DNA from: Nymphaea colorata
Lineage: Eukaryota > Streptophyta > Magnoliopsida > Nymphaeales > Nymphaeaceae
Direction of reading: 5' to 3'
Length of the DNA: 64,000 bases
NCBI RefSeq assembly: GCF_008831285.2
Contig: NC_045142.1
Coordinates: forward strand, 19,843,354 to 19,907,353
Made by a program: the position numbers and the translations under genes. The notes under the pieces were generated by a model, which made no database searches, was not told where the DNA came from, and saw nothing but the letters and a program-made list of their open reading frames with translations. Every line of letters starts with the position of its first letter. The stretch's first letter is position 1. Shown here in pieces: positions 48,845 to 60,970 of the stretch.

Positions 48845-49195
48845 TCTTTTTTATTAGCAGGCATTGTATGGCCACTAGCAATGTCTTATATCAACAAAAG
48901 TCACGCACTGGGTGAATTTTATCCAATCTTAAGACTGTGAAAGGTTCCAGATTGGGTTGAGAAGCACTTGGTTTTACATGCAAGACCCACCAATATTATT
49001 AACCGAAAATTTTTTGGTGGTGGCGAACCCTCTGCTAGGTTAAAAGAATCAAAACTTAGCTGGAACAATCTTGACATCAGGGCTGGGGCTTGTTCTCTCT
49101 ATATGTTTGAAGTTGAACTCTTGTCCTCAGAAGAGGGTTCGACCTTTTGGTTGTTGTTAGCTCATTGCCATCTAGACATCCTTTGTCTTTCTCAG
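48845..49195 (+). repeat. Repeat R8, copy 1, inserted in the Copia 3 scrap
   Basis: Matches about 55540-55840. Shared text includes ATTAGCAG, TATGGC.ACTA.CAAT, AGACTGT.AAAGGTT and a final CTTTGTTGCTTCTAT-like end. About 300-350 bp, non-coding. The R7 right end resumes after it. Confidence 0.6.
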
Positions 49196-49350
49196 TCCTC
49201 TTTTTTGCTTCTATTGTCGTTTCTTTGCTGTTCTTAATTTGTAATTTGGTGCTTTCTTGTCATCCGTTTTATAATTTTTTTTTTCATTTTATCTGTGAAA
49301 ATTGGTTTGGATCAACCTATTTGAATCGTACCAGTTTGTTACCGGCCCGA
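49196..49350 (+). repeat. Right end of R7 copy 2
   Basis: TTTCTTTGCTGTTCTTAATT through GGATCAACCTATTTGAATCG, matching 41890-42010. Confidence 0.6.
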
Positions 49351-49976
49351 TATTTGATCAAATTATAATTGGCATGCAGAGTTCTATATTTTATTAAATA
49401 ATCTTATTCCTAGTCCCAAGAGTTCTTTTCGGCGATTGCCTGGGCCTCCCTTTCTACACCCCTACGCATGTCCAATGATATTGGATCGTTTAGGTCGGTG
49501 CAGGGTTGGAGTATTTTTTATTTCTTTTTATAAAGAAGTGTATATTTTGGAATATTTACTGTTTTATAAACCATTTTTTTCCATATAAAAGTCTTTTTTT
49601 GTTTTACTTAGACTTGTTATTTTGGTTATTAAGCACCCATATGCATAATTTTTCATGCATAAGACCATATAAGACACTAATTTTAGATCCAGCTTTCCAT
49701 AATGCACATGCCCATGTGAGTAGAGTCAAATGTCCTTCAACTGGCATACATAGTGCTTCCAAGTTCCATCCTTGCACTAGTATAGCTCATTGCTCTCGAT
49801 CTGACCAGGTCAGCTGGAAACTGAAAGCATGTCATTGTCGTTCAAGAAAAGTCATTCCTGGGATTCAAAGAAAAGTCGGCCGAATTTTTCTCCTTTAACT
49901 GGCCCTTGCATCCAATTAAGACGAACCGATACAATTAATTTCTGGTAACTAAAACTTACAAGTACAACATATGTTC

Positions 49977-50009
<33 letters not shown>

Positions 50010-50036
50010 AATATACATATATATATATATATATAA

Positions 50037-50073
<37 letters not shown>

Positions 50074-50960
50074 AAGGAATTGAAATCAGCTATTTTTTTG
50101 TTTTGTGTGGATAAAAACCATAACAGTGCATTTGCATTGATCAGTTGTTTGAGCACGGTCTTTTGAAAGCGGTTTTTAATTATACTGCAGAAGTAGCTGC
50201 CTGAAATGTATGAAGTTATTAACATGAACATAACTAAAGTTTGTGCGGCACCTGCCATCATGTAGCTCCACCATGGGACTTACCATCGCACAAGGATAAT
50301 TCAGTTGAATTTGAATGAACCTGCAATTGTGGGTGCCTCCTTATACATAATAGGCTCTGTCACTAGGGAAGATCTCTATATTTTAATTTTAATTGGTTCT
50401 GTCTTAAAGAAATACAAGGTCGGCCGAATGGTATTGGGCCCAGCTATCATTAATTACAAAATAAGCACTTTATTAATTTGTAAGTCATTTGACCCAAATA
50501 ATGCCAATGTTTAATTGATACCATATTTTTTTCGTTTAAGATTTGGAAAGAGAATTATATCAATTAATTATCAGACATTTCATGATTTTGTCATCAAGCT
50601 ACCTCTTGCTTTGGTAGTCATAGCACCAACTTCATCCACATTTTCTTTTCTCCGGCCCCGCAAATTAATCACCGTCAAAAACATTTTCATAAAATTAGAT
50701 CAAACTGATAAATATAAATTTCAAAAAAATAACAAAGTATATTATTTTGCAAACATGTACGAAGGTTATTATAATGTACTGCTGAAGTTGAAAAAAACAA
50801 AAACATTATCAATAGAATATTGATAAAAAAAACATATAAAGACAAAGAAAATAGTGCGTGGGCACCCCGATCGTCAGGAAGGGGATGGTCAAGTAATATT
50901 GACAAAGTTACTCTTTGATGTAGATTCATTACTTATTCTTTCTACTAAAAGGGATGGCAG
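49351..50960. other. Intergenic with shared repeats
   Basis: Contains a GCCTGGGCCTCC patch shared with 26005, a long interrupted (TA)n array at 49978-50073, R6-like text at 50095-50210, and R9-like text at 50340-50460. No gene recognised. Confidence 0.5.
49978..50073. repeat. (TA)n microsatellite with AAATA interruptions
   Basis: Four TA blocks separated by AAATATA units. Confidence 0.95.
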
Positions 50961-51913
50961 CGTAACTCCCAGCAGAGTTTGCATCGAAAGTGACAAAGAA
51001 AATTGTGATGGTGTACTTATGTCCGGATGGTTTGAGAGATTGGTTTGATCCTCCTTTGTACTTTAAGTTGTGTTTGATAGTTCGTTGTGGCATTAAAAGG
51101 TAAGCTTTAAAAGATCCTCAGCTTAAACAAACCAAAGATTTATGTAGCATGGAACTTAAATCCACGTATATTAAAAATGATAGATTTAAGGTCAGACGGG
51201 GGGAGTTTCGACCTGATCTGGTCCCCAGTGAAACAAATACAACCACAACAATAAAGACAAGCTATTGGCAATGCCTTTTGTCATTGCAAATAAGTTTATT
51301 GCCAACTCGCAAAAGACCAATACTCGTCCTTGCCCTTTGCAGTGTTGCCAAAAACGTTTTGCTAGCCTCAGATCACCTGCCGCATTTTAGAAGTGCACGG
51401 ACTGGTCATTCCCAGCTTTTATCCAATGACGTACCCGTGTTGAGAAAAACTTGACAAATCAATGTAAATTTGAAAATCCATACCAGTGCTACATAGTAGT
51501 GAGACTAAATAATCATCTTACCCATGTGTTGCAGGAGGAAGGCCTTGAAGTTGTTCAGTATAAGGTGGCATATCAAAAAGTACAAAGTCATAAATCAACT
51601 TCTGCCTACAAGATCCAAGATCAAAGAATAGATCAGTTTTCAGCACAAAGAAACTAACCAGCCTCAATCGATAGAAAGCTTCTACAAGAGGAAGAAACTA
51701 ATCTAGCATGCACCTTAGAAAGGACAAGCTTCTATGAATCAATCATGCCCATCGAGTCTAGATCTTGAATAACTCTCTGCTCCTTGCTGACATCCACATC
51801 TGTAGTGCCTGATAGGACCCTAACTAGTTCAGATCTGATGAGATGACTCAGATGTTCTTAGAGTATTGATTGTCCAAATAAATGATATTCATGCATAATA
51901 AAGTATTGAATAT

Positions 51914-51979
<66 letters not shown>

Positions 51980-53137
51980 AATATATTCATGCATATAAAG
52001 TATGTGGAATGGATCAAAACAAAATAGGTCTTACAAAAAGCTTTGAATCCTGGACGATATGCAGCCATCTCATATAAGCAATTTGCAAACCATATCCGAA
52101 ACTTATACTAAAAAAATTAGTACAATTATCATACAAAAATATTGGCCATCATGGAAAAAACGAGAGAGAGAAGAGACCAAATATCAGATTTGAAACCATA
52201 TTGAATAGCTGAATATAGATCGTTAGAGAGAGTTATAAGATTACATAGGTTAGCCACAATCTACTGCACCCATTTTCAAAAGACCTAGAGAAATTAATCA
52301 ATAAAATAATATCCAAAACAAAACGAGTAGAAGCTATGGTAAAAATGCATGCTTGAAATGTAGAATGCTTTGTAGCTGCACCTACTAAAAACATTTGATA
52401 TTCTCTTTGACTTAGCTATTACTTACAAGACACACTATCAGAAAAGTGACTCGTAAAAGATGGTAGAGACATTATGGAGGATGACCACCATAGCATATGC
52501 AAGATAGCATGTGTATAAAAATATAAATAAACATGCATTAAAAGATAGATATAAATACGTAGATAAATAGTTAATAGAGAACTAATGTAAATGTGTACGA
52601 CATTATCACTTCAAATAATATGTCACCTTTGAGTCTTTGATAACTCTGAAGAAACCAAACGTAAAATTAGGACTCGTGTGTAAAAAAAGTGTAGCAAATA
52701 CTGCCAAACTACCTTATATGTATCCACCCTGCCCTTTGAAGATAATCTAAGATGCCCTCTATTGTTCCTTGCAACACCACCTTTGAAGTCAAATAAAATA
52801 AAACATCAACCTCATATTTGAAATAAATTAACATGGCATTATTATAAGACTTGTCAGTTTCACACAGAAAAAAACCTCAAAACGATCAAATGTGGTCAGA
52901 CTAAGAGAAAAGATAATGAAAGATATACAAAATGTGTCATTTCTAAGATTCTAACTTTTAGATCCACAAGAAGGGGAGGGGGAGAGTTGAACGTGCAATA
53001 ACCAGAAACACACAATGAACAATATACAAAATGTGTCATTTCTAAGATTCTAACTTATAGGTGACAAAAGTCTAGAACTTTTTTTCCTACAATAAACAAT
53101 TCATTTCTACGTGTTGGACTTTTTTTATGGCTGGACC
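50961..53137. other. Intergenic, nothing recognised except a long A-run
   Basis: A short open frame at 51149-51454 has no motif I can name. TTCTAAGATTCTAACTT occurs twice (about 52948 and 53039), a local duplication with ACAAAATGTGTCATT. Confidence 0.5.
51876..52003 (+). repeat. Poly(A)63 bracketed by direct repeats
   Basis: ATATTCATGCATAATAAAG (from 51885) and ATATTCATGCATATAAAG (from 51983) flank a run of 63 A (51915-51977). The repeats extend weakly outward. Confidence 0.85.
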
Positions 53138-54487
53138 TTAGCCCTGTGTACATTCAGTTGGTGCAAAAGAAAGCAGTCTGTTGCCCAGATCATACTTGAC
53201 ATGCATGTTTTGCTTCGCAATATTCCCAAAGATGGGCATCTCTCCATCTTTAGTGGCTAAGCAGGTGATTCCACTTCTAAACATTCCAAAGATATTTGAA
53301 GGTGGCAGCTTCCACTCTGCATTAGTGAAATGAAAGGTCATCTCCGGCAACCCTTCATATGGATCACCATTGTTCTCTACATGGTAACACAGCAAATCTT
53401 GCTTAGGAGGATAGAAGTGTTCACGGTTTATGACATTAGCCACTGCATTTGCCACTTGACCGTACACATCTTTGGCAAGAAAAGTCAGGCTGGTACCCAA
53501 GTCTATGATGATCGATCTGGCATCTCCCAACAATGCAGTCGTCTATGCACCACCAAATTGTATGTTGAGTCTGCTGTTCCCGACACTTATGTCTGTCAGG
53601 ATGAGCACATAAAAGCTGCCTTCACCACCATCTGATGCCATCGGCGTCTCTTGAACCTCTTCTGTGCCTGAAAACTCTGTGTCCTCGCTGAATTTGAGCT
53701 GTCCCACGGAATTGTTTTCATTGCTATATGGAGGAAGACAGTAAGCAATTTTGTCATCAATGGAAAAGCCAATCTGTTTAACAAGAGAGAGAGGACCACG
53801 GCCAAGGCCAACAAGGCCAGGAACTTTACGCAGGGCAGAATCAGGATTATCTTCATGATGAACACAACCAAAGACAATTCCTTCATCCTTGATGGTGTCG
53901 GCACCATTGTCAAACAGGAGTATCTCGGAGGCTAGGACCCCTTCTACTTTGGAATTGTCTCCATAGGAATATCTGAACCAGCAAAGTTGGCGCTGGTGCA
54001 ACGATGGTCAAGCAATTCCATGCAAAAGCTGGTGGAGCATCTCTGGTTCTTGTAGGTGGATGACTGAAGTGGATCAAACATTGGTGTTTTGACGGGCAGT
54101 TGTCACAATGGCAGCATGTTGCCCATATGAGCTTGCTACCAGTGTCTATAATGGCCCAGTACAGGCTGGATGGGGTACCTAGTGAGAGTTTCACGAGAAA
54201 CTAACTGGGACCAGCCATCACGGGGCTGGAGAACACGCTGGTGGTATTGGCAAACTGTGAAGCAATGCTGCGGGAGCACAACATGGAGCGCAGAGCCGCC
54301 TGCTCAGCTCGTTGAGCTCGAGTGGATGAAGGGTCATAGAGAGGTGACAGGGATGAGTCTCGATGAATGAGGTCTATAGAGAAGCTGAGGGTTTAGAAGC
54401 GAAGATTGTGGTAGGGTTAGGCAGTATTGCAAGTAGGAGCAGCTGCAGGAGGAGGCTGAATGCTAAGGGGGAGAAGAAGGCTGCCAT
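53138..54487 (-). pseudogene. CDR1-like aspartic protease, copy D (broken)
   Basis: Full-length secreted protease relic on the minus strand. ATG 54487 begins MAAFFSPLAFSLLLQ and a signal peptide. A one-base deletion after FASKP shifts the frame; in the shifted frame the propeptide FSIDLIHRDSSLSPLYDP is intact. TAG at 54203-54201 replaces the Glu of GEYLMK, the same codon as in copy A. The first active site, AIIDTGSKLIW, is intact (Asp codon 54146-54144). Two more frameshifts fall near 54085 and 54000 in the Cys-rich insert. TAG at 53545-53543 follows NIQFGGA. The second active site is IIIDLGTSLTF, so DSGT has become DLGT (53503-53492). The C-terminal part is open to the stop at 53138. Not able to make an active enzyme. 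Confidence 0.93.
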
Positions 54488-54530
54488 GGTGAGGACTAAA
54501 GGTTGCTGTACTAAGGATAAATGTGTTGAT

Positions 54531-54537
54531 ATTTATA
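54531..54537 (-). promoter_or_regulatory. TATA element of protease copy D
   Basis: TATAAAT on the minus strand, same position as in copy A. Confidence 0.55.
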
Positions 54538-54855
54538 ATGGAAGTCATGGTTATGGTGGCCGCTGATGAAGGGAAGGATTTGGATTTGAAAATTATGCAA
54601 AAAAAAAAAAAAAAAAAAACAGACATGTGGCTGAACTGAGTTACATATTCTTTTGTGTAACCATCAATGGAGAAAAGTGGTAGCATCTTCCAATTGTTAA
54701 GCTTAGGTATAACAATCACAAACATTTGAAGACTTTCAAACACAAAAGGAAGGCTCCAGTCACTTTAACGTATTACTTAAGGTGACCGCAATAACTGTTG
54801 AATACGTTGGAAGAAGAGTTTGTCCTAGTGGTGTTTGAAAATTTTTTTTAGGCAT

Positions 54856-55047
54856 CAGGGGTGGAGCCAAGGGAGGTTCGCATGGCGCTGGCCCACCTCA
54901 ATTTTCTTTTTAAAAAAATTATATGTAAATTTTAGCAAATTTCACTTGTCCTATATAAAAATTTTGAAAAATGATATTTTGACCTTAGTCAAAATTTAGA
55001 AACATTAATTCGGCCCTTGTCATGAAAATTGTTTGGCTCTGTCCCTG
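54856..55047. mobile_element. hAT-like MITE in the copy D upstream block
   Basis: 192 bp starting CAGGGGTGGAGCCAA and ending TTGGCTCTGTCCCTG; 12 of 15 terminal bases pair as inverted repeats. The flanking octamers TTAGGCAT and TAACACAT are a possible decayed 8-bp target duplication. The paralogous sequence upstream of copy A has no such insert. CAGGG...GGAGCC ends are typical of hAT-type plant MITEs. Confidence 0.7.
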
Positions 55048-55185
55048 TAACACATGGTAGTCCCTGCTCCAAAACCTGTCCATTGACCTCCTTAAACCGT
55101 GAACCTTGAAGTGATTGGAAAATCTTTCTCCCACACGATCTCTCTCTATACATATATATATACAAATGTCTTTCCACCCCACGAT

Positions 55186-55503
55186 ATTATGGGCTCTCAT
55201 CTGGTGACAGTTCATGGGGCAGAGGCTCATGCAGTGAGGGTTTGCAGGTATGCTATGTCCATTTCGGCCATATCATATGCCTCTTTTATATTTTTATATA
55301 TATAGCAAAAAATTAAATGGGGACTCTGATTATTCAATGTTATCTACTCGTTCATAAGGACTATTTGATTCATTACAATGAATTGAAGAGAGAAAACTAA
55401 AGAAAAAAAAGTAGGGGTATTTTTGTCATCTAGTATTAGTTTATACTTTTTTTTCTTCATCTTTCTCTCAACCGTTAAGTGGGTGAATGTGAATATGGCC
55501 AGA

Positions 55504-55540
<37 letters not shown>
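55186..55540 (-). repeat. Distal upstream block of copy D, matching 7190-7500
   Basis: Contains CAACCGTTAAGTGGGTGAATG, the reverse complement of text at 7183-7208, and ends at a (TA)15 array (55511-55540), the paralog of the array at 7119. Confidence 0.7.
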
Positions 55541-55544
<4 letters not shown>

Positions 55545-55840
55545 CAGTAATTGGCTGGCGTTACATGGCTACTAACAATATTTTATGTTATCAAAGTCTT
55601 GCATTGAGTGATGTTTATCCACTCTCAAGACTGTAAAAGGTTTCATGTTTGAGTTGAAGTTGGACTTGCATTTCATTCTTAAATCAAAATTCCAAACCAT
55701 CAAATGCCCCTGAAAGAGCGGTCGACCGTTTGTTTGTTTGTGGCCATTCTCTCGGGCCAGGCTATCTATAATAGCGTGTAGTCATCTTTTGACATCATTC
55801 TCCTTCTCTTTGTTGCTTCTATATATTTTTTTTTTATCTT
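55541..55840 (+). repeat. Repeat R8, copy 2
   Basis: Matches 48845-49195; see that entry for landmarks. Confidence 0.55.
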
Positions 55841-56104
55841 ATTGGTTTATATTTGATCGTTGTGCTGATGAAATAACAATGCAAGTTAATTTATAAATAA
55901 ATTTGACTGCTAAAAAATAACATAACATATGTAGGACTCTAATTTTAGATGAGCAGGAGGTCACCCCACAATCTTAGTGAAAGCCAGACTCTTTCCCCTT
56001 ACCCTCAAGCCCACGGCCGCATCGATGCCTGTGAGGGGCCAAATATCCATCAACTAGTATAGTGCTTCCACTCCAGTTGCAGTATAGAAATGTAGCACCA
56101 ACAT
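55841..56104. other. Intergenic, nothing recognised
   Basis: AT-rich with a short GC-richer patch near 55960-56040. Confidence 0.4.
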
Positions 56105-57700
56105 CACTCGCGCTCGGTTAGACTTCTGCTAAGCATCCCCCTTTCCGTCTACCTACTTAGGGGTTGTTCTTATTTTGAAAATTTTATGAGTGTCCCAGCT
56201 GTCAAACGACTCTTTAACAATATTGGAGCCACATTGCGGATATTGTAAGCAATTTCCCTTACCAGTCATTGATACTAGTTTTTAAAACTTTTTATATACC
56301 TTAAAGTTAAAATTAAACTAATACTGCCCCTTAGCCAGAAATTTTTGGATTTGCCACTACCCTTTAGGGTTCTATTTTCTTCAGCTTGTTCTCTTGCTGA
56401 AAACCATTTTGGTGATTTCTGGACTCTAATTAGTTAGAAGGCATGAAGCATAGACTCTCCATCCAACATGCACCAAACTCCCTCAGTTAGAGATGTACTC
56501 CATATTTTGGTGATTGATTATAATTTTGCTTAGATTATCTTGCAACCAAGTTGAGGAGTTACCATGTTCTAAGTTTAAAATATATAGTTTTCCAGTACCT
56601 AAAACAAATTCTTGTATAATAATGTAATTGCACTGCATGAACTTCCGGAGCGGCTGCTTGTGACATCAAATAGGTTTTTTTTGCGCTCAGAAACTGTCGT
56701 GGGAGATCCTCATTCTATTCATGAGATATGAAATAGGTAATTAAATATATAAATGACAGTAATTAATCCACTGTCCATATCATAATTTACAGACACCAAG
56801 ATTCGAACATTTTGTCAGGGGGGACTTATAGTGGCTGCTGACATTAGCTAGTAATGTAACAAGTTCTTGCGTCATTTACCAGGGATTGCATGCAACTTTT
56901 TGTGTTTCTGCACTCTTCTCCAAAATCCAAGCACTGCTAAGTAATAACGTTTGAATATTCTTGTGTTGAAGAATTCCAATCACAAATTGATCAAGAACAG
57001 TATCCCTTACGTTACCCACAGTAAGCGTTGAACATGCTGTAAGAGGGAAAGTATTGAATCTAAGTGTGGGTTGCTGTGCACCATTGCCTATACCAGTCAG
57101 TCAAAAATATATTGTGATGATGCTGGACCCAGTTGCTGTCACATCATAGTGCCCACGTTTGATGTGACTCACGTGCCCTCCAGCCAAAAAGTCTTTGCTC
57201 CGCCACTAAAAAACGGGTTGAGATCACAAGTTGGCGGGCTAGCATGAGCTTATTCGTGTAGTGAGAAATCAATTTTTTGATGGGATATTCATATGATCCA
57301 TCTATTCTAGAAGGTTGACTGGAAAATAGAGGAATGTCATCATACTGTAAACATGTTTAACGATTAAAATGGGTGATTAACAATGGATTGGCGAGATCAT
57401 TTCTGAATATTCAAGGGATTTAAATAAAACTTGGCCTATTTTTTCTCTTTGAACTGGCCTTTGTGTGCAATTAAGATGAACCTCTACGGCGGGATGGTTA
57501 TTTTTTTGTTTGGTGTTGATAAAAACCACTGCAAAAGATGCATTTGCAATGATCAATTGCTTGACCATGGTTTTCAATGATGGAATACAACTTTTATGGC
57601 AGTTTTTAACAACACAAAATAACCATCCGAGCATAGAAACAGCTGTGATTTCAATACACACACACACACACATATATATATATCTATATATATTCCCTCT
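56105..57700 (+). repeat. Repeat family R6, copy 2
   Basis: Direct match to 35905-37500 with small indels. It includes both MITE counterparts (56219-56362 and 57050-57208) and ends at a (CA)n-(TA)n tract (57656-57691). Confidence 0.8.
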
Positions 57701-58787
57701 AGCATTGCTTTATTTGATGCTTATAGTATGCTTTCTATCTGGGAAGACCTTTGCACAATTATTTCTGATCCTGAAACAAGTACACTTTTTTTAGGATTTA
57801 CCATCATAGAAACTGATTCTGTTGAATTTGAATGAACCAGCAATTATGGGACACCTGATACAGAATAGGCTCTAGGGAAATGGAGGTAAGGCTAAGGTTT
57901 CGGCCATCTTGTTGAGCGGTAGTATGAAATACCCCTCTTGCTCACCTGATGCTAGGGAAGATCTCTATAGAGTGTTCTTATTTTTTTAATTGGTTCAGTC
58001 TTAACACAAAAAATAAGGTTGACTGAATGCTAGTCGGGTCTGGCGCATGGCGATCATTTACCAACAATTGAGCCTTCATGGTCTTTATGATTGCAGCTAG
58101 CCCAACACATTGCTCTGGGTTTCGGACGTTGGTCTGCTTTGACTCGTGGTTGATGTTGAAAGAACAAGCCGACCTTGGCAGGATGTGATGAAGCACAAAT
58201 TCAAGCAGGCGCCAACCTTGACTTCCATGTAAATGAGTGAAGCCAATAAGAGAAAGTTTTATCTGCAATATTTCACGCTTGCTTGTCTACATATCAGATC
58301 TATGGGCAGCCAGCAGCAATCCCACTTAACTGCTTTATTCAATTATTTTCAGCATAGGAGGTTAGGAGCCCAGACAGAAGATCAAAATTCTAGATAAAGG
58401 ACACTAGGTATAAATTTTTCAATTTTTAAAGAATGGGAAAATTTGTTCAAAATATTAACATAAAAATAAAAAGCTTTTAAAATTTATGTAATTACCAATA
58501 CTTAACGATAGAAAGTGTTGTGTCCATCAAAGGAGAGAAGAATATTTTGGTAATTTATTAAAAATATTCTCGTTAGTCTTTTTACTTTTTTCTACTTTCA
58601 ATTTTGTCTTTACAATTTTTTTTTAATGTGAATTAAAGTTATTTTAATCATTAACCATATTGACGTACAAAAAAAATTATGCATCAGTATAGCGACACTT
58701 AACCTATACCTGCCTCTACTCCTGCTAGCTGCTCTCAACAGGTGTTATGGGACTTATGGTCACCTTTTAAAGGCGGTACTGATTTTT
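57701..58787. other. Intergenic with R9 and an unassigned frame
   Basis: R9 lies at 57935-58090, inverted relative to 6490-6705. On the minus strand, 58268-58060 is open and reads IGFTHLHGSQGWRLLEFVLH, protein-like but not recognised. The rest is AT-rich. Confidence 0.4.
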
Positions 58788-59192
58788 ATGAGTCGCCTCC
58801 ATCAGATGGGTAGAACCCTTGTGGCCTCCTTCCTGCAAAAGAACTACTTTAAAGAGCCCTACACACTAGTCCACATTTTTGAAAAATATGTTTGGCTGGC
58901 AAAAGTTCATCATCCAAATGCTTTGGATGATGGCCAGAACGGAAAGGGAAAGGAGAAAAGTGAAGAAAGGATGTTCAAAGAAAGAAAAAACATTTCGTTT
59001 CGAGGTCTTGCTTTTGTTTACAATTTCAAAAAGTGGACCAAAAAGGCATTGGATTTTCTTTACCACAGACCTTCCCTTAAAAGGATAAGGAAGCCTGGAA
59101 TAACAACATATCTATTGAATCCAGACATGGTAGTACTCATTTTGGAAATATCTAGTGCCAAAGTCACTCAATGGGTAAGTCATGAATCTTAA
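58788..59192 (+). pseudogene. Exon-like relic R10, copy 2
   Basis: An open frame of 134 codons includes LVHIFEKYVWLAKVHHPNAL, DDGQNGKGKEKSEERMFKER, GLAFVYNFKKWTKKALDFLY and LLNPDMVVLILEISSAKVTQ, then W and GTAAGT. Copy 1 (24243-24590) shares the last 75 codons with few changes but has stops upstream. A frame open for 134 codons in AT-rich DNA, with a splice-like end at the same place in both copies, suggests an exon of a duplicated or captured gene. The family is unknown to me. R4 follows directly in both places. Confidence 0.45.
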
Positions 59193-59219
59193 ACTAAATC
59201 CATTTTACCAAAAGTTTCT

Positions 59220-60110
59220 ACCATATCAATCTACCCTTTTGTACAACCCAATAATTTCAAAAAATGAGCCGTCTATGAGGCCAATTGTATTTTGTGTCTT
59301 TTTTCTTTGGGCTTAACAGGTTGGTGCATTGTTTAATCCATGTTTCATTTCCTATAAAACTACTTATTCCTATAAAATTACTTGGGGGCCCTATAAGCTC
59401 ATCTCCCTCTCCCACTCGCCAGTGCGGACTACTATTTAAAATAAGAATAAAACATGTAATACCTATCTCTCTCTCTATCTCTATACATGAAAGAGAACTC
59501 AATTGGCATGGAGTTGTTTCTTCGTTTCTTTCTTCCACCACATTTTCACTTTCGGTGGTAGACAAGTCAGAAAAGAGAGGAACCACCCTGTTGAATAGGA
59601 ACCATTAGTTTACATGATATGACAGTTCTATCATCGTTGATATTACAGTTCCAGACATGGTGGCAGAGACACAGACGTGGAGGTGGAATAAAAAGGCTCG
59701 AAGCAAAATACTTATGTGAAGTTGGAAGATTGTGTTCCCATGGCAATATGGTGGCTATGGAAGAACATGAATTATGAATACCATGACAACAAGAAAAAAC
59801 GAAATATGTTACATAAGAGGTAATTGACCGTCTTTTTATTATGATTCAACAAGTGCTAAATATGACTCTTCAAGCAGAAGAACGAGTTTCCACAACTTTT
59901 TGTCCTTTTTTATGTAGGAAGTCTCTCACATATATCATCGACTTCAACACAGACCAGCATCACCACAAAAGCATATAGAAGACTGATATGCTAATGAAAC
60001 CACATCTGAAAGATGCCTTGGTTTGATCGACCAACTTCCCCATCCCTATTTTAATGCTATTCACGGTACCTACACCACGGTCCTTATAAAAGAGATAGAA
60101 ATGTCATTGA
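59220..60110 (+). repeat. Repeat family R4, copy 4
   Basis: Very close to copy 2 (24613-25460), with the same internal deletion ending CCACGGTCCTTATAAAAGAG. Together with R10 it forms a duplicated block of about 1.3 kb. Confidence 0.75.
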
Positions 60111-60114
60111 AAAT

Positions 60115-60149
<35 letters not shown>

Positions 60150-60289
60150 GCACTACTCCGATGTGCTATACTAGTGCAGCTAGGGTGGAAGCGCTATGCC
60201 AGTTGTGGACATTTGCCTCTACTCACATGGGCATGGGCATTATCGGAAGCCGGATTTCAGTTTCACTCAAACTGAAACTTGAATGATAA
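60111..60289. other. (TA)n-(CA)n tract and unassigned DNA
   Basis: A CATTGAAAAT(TA)n(CA)n tract like those at 25471 and 40550, followed by about 130 bp with no match I can name. Confidence 0.6.
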
Positions 60290-60970
60290 CCTTACTTAGA
60301 TTATCTTGCAATCGAGTTATCATGTTCTAAGTGTAACATATATAGTTTTTCCGTACCTAACATACATGTTCAAGTATAATAATGTAATTGGTCTGCATGC
60401 CCATCCGGCAGCCACTGCTTGTGATATCAAGTAGGTAATTTTTTCCTAGGAAACTGCCGAGGGAGCCCCTGCTTTATTGAAATGTCAAATAAGTAATTAA
60501 ATAATAATTTAATCCACTGTCTATGTCACTAATTTCTAGACACCTCCTGACATTGTAACATTTTGTGAGGGGACTATGTTGTAAGAAGGGCAGTAGCGGA
60601 GCTAAGGGTGGGTCGGTGTGCACCATATTTACCCATACCAGTTAGTCAAAAATTATATTGTGATAAAGCTGGACTCAGTTCCAGTCACATCATAGTGCCC
60701 ACATGGGCACTATCAAACTTAGGTCGGTGACTCAACCGATGTTCAGTCAAAAAATTTGGGTACTGCCACTAAATATGAGGTTGAGGTTACAAGTTGACGG
60801 GTTAGGGCGAGCTTATCCATGTAGTGAGAAATCAATTTTCTCAAAGATCATGGCAACTTTCCTGCTTGGTGGGCCATTACAGATCCTTTGATGGGACTTT
60901 CATATGATCCGATCAGGTCGACTGAAAACTGGATTGGCCGGGTCATTCCTGAATATTCAAGGGATTCAAA
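60290..60970 (+). repeat. Repeat family R6, copy 3 (partial)
   Basis: Matches the middle of R6, from TTATCTTGCAATC to the GATCATTTCTGAATATTC-like text. It contains one MITE (60591-60770) with a start CAGTAGCGGAGCT better preserved than in the other copies. Confidence 0.7.

Larger units (their letters stand above)
54488..55185 (-). promoter_or_regulatory. Conserved upstream block of protease copy D
   Basis: Inverted match to 7495-8075. It contains TATAAAT (54537-54531), 44 to 50 bp from the ATG, and is split by a 192-bp MITE (54856-55047) absent from the copy A block. Confidence 0.6.
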
